DNA from: JAAYZX01 sp040770645
GTDB lineage: Bacteria; Actinomycetota; Thermoleophilia; RBG-16-64-13
NCBI GenBank assembly: GCA_040770645.1
Contig: JAXGIS010000026.1
Span: forward strand, 1 to 14,734
Length of the DNA stretch: 14,734 nucleotides
Reading direction: 5' to 3'
Shown here: piece after piece, positions 1 through 7,326 of the stretch
How positions within the stretch are numbered: the stretch's first letter is position 1
Layout: every line of letters starts with the position of its first letter
The notes under the pieces: generated by a model
Told to the model about the DNA's origin: nothing
The model's database searches: none
Seen by the model: the letters and a program-made list of their open reading frames with translations, nothing else
Translations under genes and position numbers: made by a program

Positions 1-713
1 GTAACACAGGAAAGGGTCAAGCAGGGGCCCGCTTCCACACGAGTCACATCCGCAGGTCTGTCTCCCGTGCCCGGCTCACGCCAACGCAGACGCCTTGCCG
101 CCCGGCCCGAGATGGCCCGGTCCAGGACAAAACGATTCCACGAAGGTCGTCCGGCTACGGTCACCAGGGGAATACCGAAGCACTCGGTGGAGAGCCAACC
201 TCCCGGCGTAGATGCCCCCGTATCCGCGTACACCTCGTCGGTAGCCACCACAACATCGCCCACGTTCAGCCCCGACCGCGGGTAGGCACCCGCAATACCG
301 AACTGCAAGACCAACCGTGGTTTGCTTTCCCACCCCGACCCCGCCGAGGCAGGAAGACGCCCCGCCTCTGCACGCTCCAATAGCGAAGTCAGAGCCTGCG
401 CGGTGTTGGTCTTATCGTACCCGGTCTCCACCACCACCGCCCCCATCTCGGTATCCCCTGGTCGGGCGCCTGGGATGGCGGCGAAAACGTGCCACCTTCT
501 GTGAACCACCTCGAGCACGACGCACTCAGCCGTCGAGGCCGTCTGTGACGCAGGCGTCTCGCCCGCACCGCGGCTGTCGCCTGTGCCCGAAACCGTATCG
601 CCGTCCGACACCTCACCACAATCCGTTGCCCCCCACACGGCAAGCAACGGCTCCACCTCAAGGCGAGTGGCCGCAATCAGCGCCACCCACGCCCGCGGCG
701 TCGGTGTCCGCAC
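1..713 (-). CDS. mqnB: Futalosine hydrolase-like nucleosidase (MqnB), C-terminus beyond left edge
   Basis: The minus strand is open from a stop at 744-746 to position 1, giving about 237 residues. The translation has the nucleoside phosphorylase/MTA-SAH nucleosidase layout: a first strand VALIAATRLEVEPLL, a glycine-turn segment VVVETGYDKTNTAQAL, then FGIAGAYPRSGLNVGDVVVA followed by TDEVYADTGASTPGGWLS, and near the edge GPCLTLSCVT, where the family has its TVSTxxGT strand. The GDVVVA-EVYADTGA stretch is typical of MqnB, which cleaves futalosine to release hypoxanthine in the futalosine route to menaquinone. The chosen start is GTG 713, with GAGG five bases upstream; GTG 737 and GTG 686 are alternatives. 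A polar insert of about 35 residues (around residues 30-65) is longer than I expect for the family. It lies 85 bases after the E2 gene on the same strand and may be read through from it. The last 30-40 residues are missing from the window. Family assignment is firm; the exact substrate is inferred. Confidence 0.72.
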   Translation of the reverse strand, partial: MRTPTPRAWVALIAATRLEVEPLLAVWGATDCGEVSDGDTVSGTGDSRGAGETPASQTASTAECVVLEVVHRRWHVFAAIPGARPGDTEMGAVVVETGYDKTNTAQALTSLLERAEAGRLPASAGSGWESKPRLVLQFGIAGAYPRSGLNVGDVVVATDEVYADTGASTPGGWLSTECFGIPLVTVAGRPSWNRFVLDRAISGRAARRLRWREPGTGDRPADVTRVEAGPCLTLSCV

Positions 714-798
714 TCCATCCTCGTGAATCTGCGCCACTTGAGCCTACTCCGAGCCTTCGGCCCTCTCGTACTCACGTATCCAACGCTACCGCGGCCGC

Positions 799-2259
799 TT
801 AGGCTCCCTCCAACAGCATCAGGTCCGGGTCTTCCAAGTAGTTCACAACCAAGTTGAGGAAGCGCGCCGCTTCAGCCCCGTCGATCAACTGATGGTCGAA
901 CGTCAGACTGAGGGGCAGCAGCGAGCGAATCACCACCTGCCCCCGATGGGCCACCGGTCGCTCCCTTACACGACCCATGCCCAGAACCGCCACCTCCGGA
1001 TAGTTGGTGACCGGCGTGGCGTGGATACCCCCGATGGCACCATAATTGCTGACGGTGAAGGTGCCGCCGTGCAGATCGGCCACATCCAGCTTGCGATCCT
1101 GCGCCCGAGCCACCAACTCGTTTATCTCCTTGGCCAACTCGAAGATGCTCTTGGTATCGGCGGCCTTGATGTTCGGCACCATCAGACCCGCGTTGGTATC
1201 GACGGCCAGCCCGATGTTGTAGTAGCGCTTGATGAGTACCTCTTCGCAGCTCTGATCCAGCACCGCGTTCAGGCGTGGGAACCGCTCCAGCGCCATGACG
1301 CTGGCCTTCACCACGAAGGCCAGGTAGGTCAGGTGAATGCCCTGCTCGGTAGCGAGCGCCCGCTGCTTTTCGCGAATGCGTTTGAGTCCCGTGACGTCGG
1401 CTTCCTCGGTCTCGGTGACCTGCGCCTGTTTGGACAGCGACTCCTGCATCTTCTTAGCCATGGTCCGGCGCACGCCTCGGAACACCACGCGCTCTACCAC
1501 GCCGTACTGATCCTGTTCCAGACCGCCCCCCAGGCAGGCGGTGGCGGTGTCGATCTCCTCCACCTTGACCGACGGCACCTCCACCCGATCCCGCCCATAG
1601 GCGAGGGCGGCCGCGTAGTCCTCCACGTCCTGGCGGAGGATGCGGCCCCCGGGGCCGGTACCACGGACGCGCCCCAAGTCTATGCCGAGCTCATCGGCCA
1701 GCGAGCGCACCGAGGGCATGGCCAGCACCTTGATGGCGCTGCGGGCACCAACCCGGTCGGCGGCGGCCGTCCGCTCGGCGGCAGCCGCGGCTTCCTCGTC
1801 CGGCGCCTCCTCCAACCGGCCCACCACCGAACCCGTGTAGAACTCCTCGGCCTCCATGATCTGGGCCACCGGTGGCGGAGGTACACCCGGCTCTGCCGCC
1901 GGCGGTGCGGCTTCCGCACCGGCCGGTGGTGCCGCGGCCGGAGCGGCAGGCGCCGCCGCGGCCGGAGCGGGAGGCGCCGTTACCGCCGCCGGTGCCGCCG
2001 CGGCCGCCTCTGCCGGTGCCGCCGCCTCCTCAATGGTCACCAGCACCGCTCCCACCTTGATGATCTCGCCCTCCTGGGCATGCAGCTTCAGGATCTTCCC
2101 GGCTTTGGGAGAAGGGATCTCCACCACCGCCTTGTCCGTCTCCACTTCGGCCAGGGTCTGGTCCTCGGCGATGACGTCCCCTTCTCTCACCTTCCAGCTG
2201 AGCAGTTCGCCTTCGGTGATACCTTCGCCCACATCCGGGAATCTGAACTCGTAGGCCAT
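799..2259 (-). CDS. pdhC: Dihydrolipoyl acyltransferase E2 of 2-oxo acid (pyruvate) dehydrogenase
   Basis: The 486-residue product is the E2 core of a 2-oxo acid dehydrogenase complex. It moves the acyl group from E1 through a swinging lipoyl arm to CoA. One lipoyl domain covers residues 2-77, with the lipoylation site ETDKAVVEIP at Lys43. A flexible Ala/Pro linker follows (about 79-135), then an acidic-alanine stretch. The peripheral subunit-binding domain is at about 181-216 (PSVRSLADELGIDLGRVRGT). The CoA-acyltransferase domain runs from about 255 to the end, with the catalytic motif FDHQLIDG (His456, Asp460). The ATG start lies one base after the E1 beta stop (TGA-C-ATG), so the two are almost certainly co-translated. 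The acyl specificity (pyruvate versus branched-chain) cannot be read from E2 alone; E1 alpha looks closer to the pyruvate type of Gram-positive bacteria. Confidence 0.95.
   Translation of the reverse strand: MAYEFRFPDVGEGITEGELLSWKVREGDVIAEDQTLAEVETDKAVVEIPSPKAGKILKLHAQEGEIIKVGAVLVTIEEAAAPAEAAAAAPAAVTAPPAPAAAAPAAPAAAPPAGAEAAPPAAEPGVPPPPVAQIMEAEEFYTGSVVGRLEEAPDEEAAAAAERTAAADRVGARSAIKVLAMPSVRSLADELGIDLGRVRGTGPGGRILRQDVEDYAAALAYGRDRVEVPSVKVEEIDTATACLGGGLEQDQYGVVERVVFRGVRRTMAKKMQESLSKQAQVTETEEADVTGLKRIREKQRALATEQGIHLTYLAFVVKASVMALERFPRLNAVLDQSCEEVLIKRYYNIGLAVDTNAGLMVPNIKAADTKSIFELAKEINELVARAQDRKLDVADLHGGTFTVSNYGAIGGIHATPVTNYPEVAVLGMGRVRERPVAHRGQVVIRSLLPLSLTFDHQLIDGAEAARFLNLVVNYLEDPDLMLLEGA
1931..1978. 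repeat. 24-bp tandem duplication in the E2 linker
   Basis: Two adjacent 24-base units (1931-1954 and 1955-1978) differ at one base, at the sixteenth position of the unit (C in the first, G in the second). The unit encodes eight residues of the Ala/Pro-rich linker after the lipoyl domain, so the duplication lengthens the swinging arm without changing frame. The surrounding linker has the same composition, which suggests growth by slippage. Confidence 0.85.
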
Positions 2260-2260
2260 G

Positions 2261-3241
2261 TCAGAACTCCATCGTCGCGCGGATTTGCCTTACAACTCGC
2301 TCTACATCGGGCTGATAGTAGTCTTCCAACTTGCCGAGGGGCGGCACCGTGTCATACCCCGTCACCCGACCCACCGGTGCCTCCAGTTGCAGGATAGCCC
2401 GCTCCATGAGTTGGGTGGCGATCTCCGAGGCGAACCCGCCGGTGCGCGGTGCTTCCTGCACCACTACCGCCCGCCCGGTCTTGACTACGCTCGCCGCCAC
2501 CGTGTCTATATCGAAAGGCGAGAGCGTACGCACGTCGATCACCTCCACGTTGAACGCCCCCTCCTCGGCCAAACGCTCGGCCGCCTGCTTGGCCGTGCGC
2601 ACGTGCGCCCCCCAGGAGATCAGGGTGAGATCGGAGCCCTCGCGCACCACCTTGGCCTCTCCCAGGGGCACCACATATGACTCCTCCGGCACCTCCATCC
2701 TCACGGCCCGATAGACACGGTCGGGTTCGCAGAAGATGACCGGGTCGGGATCGCGGATGGCGGCCGTCAGTAGGCCTTTGGCATCGTAGGGGTCGGAGGG
2801 GATGACCACCTTGAGTCCCGGCACGTGTACGAAGATGGCTTCCATGCTCTCCGAGTGATGCTCCAGCGCCCGGATGCCACCGCCGTAGGGCATGCGCACC
2901 ACCAACGGTACCGTGTAGCCGCCACGCGAACGGTTACGCATACGCGAAGCGTGCGACACCAACTGATCGTACGCGGGGTAGACGAACCCGGAGAACTGTA
3001 TCTCCGCCACCGGCCGATACCCGGCGATGGCCATACCGATGGCCATGCCCACGATCCCCGACTCGGCCAAAGGCGTATCCACCACGCGCTCGGGGCCAAA
3101 CTGCTGGAACAGGCCCTCCGTCACCCGGAACACGCCGCCGTTCCTCCCCACATCCTCGCCCAAGACGATGACCTTGGAGTCGCGTTCCATCTCCTGCCGC
3201 AGCGCTTCCCGCACCGCCTCCACCAGATTCAGGTTCGCCAC
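2261..3241 (-). CDS. pdhB: 2-oxo acid (pyruvate) dehydrogenase E1 component, beta subunit
   Basis: This 326-residue protein matches the usual length of the transketolase-like beta subunit of heterotetrameric E1, which with E1 alpha binds thiamine diphosphate and decarboxylates the 2-oxo acid. Visible family segments are ALRQEMERDSKVIVLGEDVG near the N terminus, DTPLAESGIVGMAIGMA with Glu60 where the family contacts the TPP aminopyrimidine ring, the conserved His pair in RALEHHSESMEA (His128/His129), and the C-terminal transketolase domain with VIDVRTLSPFD and VVVQEAPRTGGFASEIA. The start is GTG 3241, two bases after the E1 alpha stop, with GAGG five bases upstream. It sits between pdhA and pdhC in a compact operon. 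No anomalies seen. Confidence 0.95.
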   Translation of the reverse strand: MANLNLVEAVREALRQEMERDSKVIVLGEDVGRNGGVFRVTEGLFQQFGPERVVDTPLAESGIVGMAIGMAIAGYRPVAEIQFSGFVYPAYDQLVSHASRMRNRSRGGYTVPLVVRMPYGGGIRALEHHSESMEAIFVHVPGLKVVIPSDPYDAKGLLTAAIRDPDPVIFCEPDRVYRAVRMEVPEESYVVPLGEAKVVREGSDLTLISWGAHVRTAKQAAERLAEEGAFNVEVIDVRTLSPFDIDTVAASVVKTGRAVVVQEAPRTGGFASEIATQLMERAILQLEAPVGRVTGYDTVPPLGKLEDYYQPDVERVVRQIRATMEF

Positions 3242-3243
3242 GG

Positions 3244-4332
3244 CTACCTCCCCTCGCCCGCGGAACTCAATCCGCCCAGCAACTCCTCCTGCTGAGCCAC
3301 CAGCGCCGGCGTAGGTTCCGCGAACATGTAGCGGAACATATCCTCAGGCTCGGGCATAGGTTGAGCTTCAAAGCCCTGTACCCACTCGGCCACCTTGGCC
3401 TCAGCCTCGGCCGCCACCGTCGCCTCAGCCGTTTCATCCAGCAGACCGGCCGTACGCATGTAGCGGGCCAGGCGCTCCAGAGGATCGCGCTCCTGCCAGA
3501 AGGCGAGTTCCTCCGCCGTCCGGTAGCGCCGCGCGTCGTCCGACGTGGTGTGGTCGGACATACGATAGGTGTGGGCCTCGATCAGAGTGGGGCCCTCGCC
3601 GTTGCGCGCCCGCTCCACGGCCTCCTTGGTCACCCGATAGACTGCGAAGACATCATTGCCGTCCACCTGGATACCGGGCATGCCGTACGCCACCGCCTTC
3701 TGGGCCACGGTGGCCGCCGCCGTCTGCCGCTCGTAGGGCACGGATATGGCCCACTGGTTGTTCTGGCACAGAAACACCACCGGCGCCCGGAACACGGCGG
3801 CGAAGTTCATGGCCTCGTGGAAGTCACCTTCGGAGGTGGCGCCGTCGCCGAAGATGGTCAAGACCACCGCCCGCTCGTTGCTGTGCTTCATGGCCCAGCC
3901 GATTCCCACGGCGTGCAACATGTGCGTCCCCACCGGAACCGAAACCGGCAGCATACGCGAGTCCGGCGGAAACTCATGGCCCCGCTCATCGCCGCCCCAG
4001 TATTGCAGCAACTTCTCGGGGGAGATGCCCCGCAGCAAAAAGGAACCCGTCTCACGGAAGGCGGGCACCAGCCAGTCCTCTTTGGCCAACGCATACGTGG
4101 CCCCGATATGGGCCGCCTCCTGCCCCAGCACGCGGGCAAACGTGCCGATCCGCCCCTGTCTCTGCAACTTGAGCATGCGGTCATCCAGTTTGCGCGTGGT
4201 GACCATAGTGGCGTACAGCTCCTGGATCTGCTCAGGGGTCAGACTGGGCATGAGCGCGGCATCAACGACTCCCGCCGGGTCCAAGACCTCCACGCGCGGG
4301 ATGGTGAATGATACAAGATTGGTGATGGGCAC
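3244..4332 (-). CDS. pdhA: 2-oxo acid (pyruvate) dehydrogenase E1 component, alpha subunit
   Basis: This is the TPP-binding alpha subunit of E1. From the chosen start it is 362 residues long. The thiamine diphosphate motif begins at GDGATSEGDFHEA (Gly162-Asp163-Gly164) and ends at the Asn pair in FLCQNNQWAIS (about 191-192). The phosphorylation-loop-like region TYRMSDHTTSDDARRYR lies further on. The N-terminal part LTPEQIQELYATMVTTRKLDDRM and the GQEAAHIGATYAL segment are typical. The longest open frame starts at GTG 4341, but that codon overlaps the AGGAGG ribosome site (4341-4346), so GTG 4332, eight bases downstream, is the better start. First gene of the operon pdhA-pdhB-pdhC. Pyruvate is favoured over branched-chain substrates by resemblance to Bacillus-type PdhA, but this is a family-level judgement. 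Confidence 0.94.
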   Translation of the reverse strand: MPITNLVSFTIPRVEVLDPAGVVDAALMPSLTPEQIQELYATMVTTRKLDDRMLKLQRQGRIGTFARVLGQEAAHIGATYALAKEDWLVPAFRETGSFLLRGISPEKLLQYWGGDERGHEFPPDSRMLPVSVPVGTHMLHAVGIGWAMKHSNERAVVLTIFGDGATSEGDFHEAMNFAAVFRAPVVFLCQNNQWAISVPYERQTAAATVAQKAVAYGMPGIQVDGNDVFAVYRVTKEAVERARNGEGPTLIEAHTYRMSDHTTSDDARRYRTAEELAFWQERDPLERLARYMRTAGLLDETAEATVAAEAEAKVAEWVQGFEAQPMPEPEDMFRYMFAEPTPALVAQQEELLGGLSSAGEGR

Positions 4333-4340
4333 CTGCCTCA

Positions 4341-4346
4341 CCTCCT
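4341..4346 (-). promoter_or_regulatory. Ribosome binding site AGGAGG that fixes the pdhA start
   Basis: The minus strand reads AGGAGG here, a perfect anti-SD match. It overlaps the most upstream in-frame GTG (4341) and is eight bases before the next GTG (4332), so translation should begin at 4332. Confidence 0.8.
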
Positions 4347-4362
4347 AGCCGCCGGTAACAGC

Positions 4363-4387
4363 AGGGCCCGCCGGACCGGCGGGCCCT
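4363..4387. terminator. Perfect 12-bp GC hairpin in front of the pdh operon
   Basis: AGGGCCCGCCGG (4363-4374), one base, then its exact reverse complement (4376-4387). It lies between the end of the metallo-hydrolase gene (4537) and the pdhA ribosome site (4346), both on the minus strand. Neither side has a real T-run, so it could be a GC-type terminator for the hydrolase genes or a structure in the pdh leader. The 149 bases between it and the hydrolase stop (4388-4536) hold no gene I can support. Confidence 0.5.
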
Positions 4388-4536
4388 CACGTTTGCTTAT
4401 TCCAGGTGCGGCCTCGCTTTACACCTCTCCCGCAGGCTGCAGGCCGCGGCGCCGCACGCGCTGCCGCCGTGGGAGACCTTCGTGGCCCACGCTCGCCATC
4501 CGCTGTGGTAACGGCGCACGCAGCACGGCACGCGCC

Positions 4537-5529
4537 TCACGGCATGCGTATCACCGTCCCCACGCCCGCGGAGAGGAACCCCTCGCCGAACAACGCAGCC
4601 AGCGCCCGCATCGCCGCCTCGCCCGTGCAGTGGGCGGGGCACACACGGTGCACTCCTCGTTCCTGGAGGCTACGGGCCACCTCCGCGACCTCCCCGGCCG
4701 AGAAGCCGCCCATGTGGAAACCTCCCACCACCAGATCGACGTCGCGCCCCACCAGCGCGCGGGCCGCATCCACCATGGCCACCACGCCCGGGTGCGCACA
4801 CCCCGTCACCACTATCGCCCCACCCGGCGTTTCCAGCACCAGCGCCTGCTCCGGAGGGGGACCGGGAAGCTCGCCGGTCACAGTCACGCCCGGAAAGAGT
4901 TCACGGCCCGCGGTAATCACTTCCACGGCCGTGCCGCCCTCAGCGATGGAGTTGCGCATACCCTCAGGCAGCGACGCCGGTGCGAACACCGTGACCTCGC
5001 CGTTTTGAAACAGGAAGTCACGAAGTCCACCGTGAAGTGGTCGCTGTGCGCGTGAGAAATGACCACGGCGTCCACGTCGGCGGGGGATATCCCCAGCGCA
5101 CGCAGATTGTGGAGAAGAATGGGGCCGGAAGTACCCGTGTCGAAGAGGATGGTGGAACCCGGAGTCCTCAATGACGCAGGCGAATCCCAGTCGGCACGCA
5201 GCCCCGGGTCGGTGCTGGTGTTGTCATAGACGATGGTGATGGTGACGGAGCCCGGGTCTGGAACGGGTCCCGGAGTAGCCGCCTGGGCCGTCGTACCCCG
5301 GCCCCACGAGGCGCGGAGGCGGAGTCCGCTGCGGAGGCGGAGTCGGCCCCAGGGATGGCGTCGGCCGTGTGGGCACCGTCGCCCCTGGAGAGGGTGGCCC
5401 CGGAGCCCACCGGTTGCGGTTCCGCGCGACCGGAGGTCGGCGCCGAAGCGCTAGGCGCCGGGGGTGCCACCCCGCGGCGCCCAAGACGCAGATGCACACC
5501 GCGAACCCACACAAGTTCCGCAGGTTCAT
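4537..5529 (-). pseudogene. Exported COG1237-type metallo-beta-lactamase hydrolase, frame broken by several single-base indels
   Basis: The pieces join into one protein of about 331 residues. It starts at ATG 5529, overlapping the stop of the upstream beta-CASP gene (ATGA), with a hydrophobic signal-like start (MNLRNLCGFAVCICVLG) and a Pro/Ala/Ser-rich stretch. The COG1237 metallo-hydrolase pattern follows: VTITIVYDNTST, LFDTGTSG, the metal motif SHAHSDH, VVTGCAHPGVVAM, VVGGFHMGG and PAHCTGEAA, ending at 4537. To read it through, one base must be added at about 5460-5473, 5296-5299, 5186-5188 and 5026-5032, and one removed at about 5158-5160; the net change restores a multiple of three. The 5186/5158 pair compensate each other around the expected DWGFACVIED segment. 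All events sit in runs of two to five G/C bases, so sequencing error is as likely as decay. The substrate is unknown; the family name refers to a dihydropterin-related phosphate synthase. The export signal and linker frame are inferred. Confidence 0.7.
5313..5344. repeat. Direct repeat in the linker of the metallo-hydrolase
   Basis: GCGGAGGCGGAGTC occurs at 5313-5326 and again at 5331-5344, an 18-base period. On the minus strand, in the linker frame, it encodes two ADSAS units. Such slippage-prone GC repeats are also places where assemblies go wrong. Confidence 0.8.
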
Positions 5530-6948
5530 GTCAGCAGAACGCCTTCGCGGGTGCGGACATGCGCCACGATCGTACGTCTGGTATTTCCGGGGACGACCAC
5601 GTTGAAGCGCAGACGCCGCTCCAATTCGGCCTTGAGCGCATCGATGGCCTCGGGTTCCCCGTGGACCAGGAAGGTGGCATGGGGAGGTCTGCTTCATGGC
5701 GGCGATCCAGTTGATCAGGCCGTCACGGTCGGCATGGCCGGAAAACCCTTCGATTGATTCAATCTGGGCCCGTACCTTGATCTCGTCACCGAATATGCGC
5801 ACCCGGTCGGCACCATCGACGATACGGCGGCCCAGTGTTCCTTTGGCCTGGTAGCCGACAAACAGGATGGTCGATTCCGGGCGCCACAGGTTGTGCTTGA
5901 GGTGATGCTTCACACGCCCTGCCTCGGCCAGACCGGAGGCCGAGATGATCACGATACCCCGGCGACCGTTCAGCGCCCGCGATTCATCCGCCGACTCCGT
6001 GTAGCGCAGGTGGGGGAAGTTGAAGATGGAACCGTTGCCGGCGAGGATCTCCAGTGCTTCGCTGTCGAAGGCGTCCTCGTGTCGTCGATAGACGTTGGTG
6101 GCCTCCCGCGCCAAGGGGCTGTCCACGAATACGGGCATGTCGAGATGGCGCGTCTCGTACAGATCGCGTAGGAAGTACACGATCTCCTGCGTGCGCCCCA
6201 CGGCAAAGCTGGGGATGACCACGTTTCCCCCCGACCGCTGCGCTTCCTCGAGGATGTCACCCAACATCTTGACGGGGTCACCCTCTTCGTCGTGGCTCCG
6301 ATTCCCGTAGGTGGATTCCATGACCAGGAAGTCGGCCTCCGTGATAGGCTCGGGATCGCGAATGATCGGCTGCCCCGGCTGACCAACGTCGCCGCTGAAC
6401 ACCAGCTTCACCTCCCAATCACCTTCACGAAGCCACAACTCGGTGAACGCCGAGCCCAAGATATGGCCGGCGTCGGAGAAGCGGCAGCGCAGGCCCGCGC
6501 AGGGACGGAACTCCTCTCCGTACGGGATTCCCTTCAGCAAGGTGTTGGCCCGCTCAGCGTCGGCCTTCACGTAGAGCGGCCCGTGTACCCGCCGGCCGGC
6601 ACGCCGTGCCTTTCGCATTCTCCATTCGGCCTCCGCCTCCTGGATGTGGGCCGAGTCCAGCAGCATGATGGCGGCCAGATCCGCAGTGGCGGGGGTGGCG
6701 AGTATGGGCCCTTGGAAACCCTCTTTCACCAGTCGGGGTATGAGTCCTGAGTGGTCGACATGCGCGTGGGTGAGAATGAGGAAGTCGATCTCCGCGGGAT
6801 CGAACGGGAATGCATCGAAGTTGTCGGCGTTCTCTTCGGCCCCTCCCTGGTGCAGACCGCAATCCACGAGAAACCTCGTCTGCCCCAGTGACATGAGGAA
6901 GCACGATCCGGTCACTTCTCGAGCCGCGCCGCAGAACTGGATCTCCAT
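5526..6948 (-). CDS. Beta-CASP metallo-beta-lactamase (RNA-processing type), one frameshift near its C-terminus
   Basis: This belongs to the COG1236/Ysh1-like MBL-beta-CASP family, whose members cut or trim RNA with a two-zinc site. Seen in order: MEIQFCGAAREVTGSCF start, VDCG (Asp29), metal motif HAHVDHSG (His61, His63, Asp65, His66), SDAGHILGSA (His162), FSGDVG (Asp187), motif A in MESTYGNR (Glu211), PSFAVGRTQEIVYFL, and motif B in GFSGHADRDG (His405). After residue about 422 the frame leaves the family pattern and runs on to 5224 as Arg/Pro-rich sequence. Dropping one C in the CCCC run (minus strand, 5681-5684) restores ATFLVHGEPEAIDAL, including motif C His, and a natural stop at 5526: 473 residues, a normal length. 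As assembled, motif C is lost. ATG 6948 has GGAGG just upstream. It is first in an operon with the next metallo-hydrolase (ATGA overlap). Confidence 0.88.
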
Positions 6949-7326
6949 TTACCCTCCCCAAGCCGTTGACCGCCCCGTTGGCCACTCCATTCTCCCACCT
7001 CCCGATGCCGGGCGATACCGGAGATTGTCGCGCACGAATCAGTTCAAATGGTGACCCACAGTCGCCCTTCCGGCATTCGGGCAACCAAATTGGCAACCGA
7101 GCCGACGGCAATACGAGCAAATACTGTTTGACTCACAGAGCCAGAAGTGGTAGTTGTGTGAGTTGGCGTCAAGCCTGGTTTCGACTCGGCCAGTGTGCAA
7201 ACCGGCGAAGTGCCCAAGGGTGTCGTCTGATATACTCTGGCCGCCTTTTTCGCCTGCCGGCCAACCCCGGCCGCGCCTCTGGCGAAGCGTGCACGTGGTA
7301 ACCAAACACCAGCGGAGGACAAGAGA
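6949..7326. other. Divergent intergenic region between the beta-CASP gene and acs
   Basis: No gene is supported in these 378 bases; the short open frames lack homology-like features and good ribosome sites. It is visibly richer in A/T than its surroundings around 7040-7170 and must hold promoters for both directions. I can point to a good -10 only for acs. The acs leader downstream of that promoter can form a GC hairpin: TTCGCC/GGCGAA flanking CGGCC/GGCCG, within about 7250-7286. Confidence 0.6.
7228..7236 (+). promoter_or_regulatory. Extended -10 promoter for acs
   Basis: TGATATACT matches the extended -10 form TGnTATAAT at all but one base. No clear TTGACA lies 16-18 bases upstream, as is common for extended -10 promoters. 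It would start RNA near 7243 and leave a leader of roughly 80 bases before the acs GTG. Confidence 0.5.

Noticed and set aside
317..802. Pro/Arg-rich 161-codon plus-strand frame at the left
   Set aside because: It is antisense to mqnB, which has clear family motifs, and has no ribosome site that I can support.
892..2397. Long plus-strand open frame (501 codons) across the E2 gene
   Set aside because: It is antisense to a clear E2 gene, its product is His/Arg/Gly-rich without any family pattern, and it arises from GC-rich codon structure.
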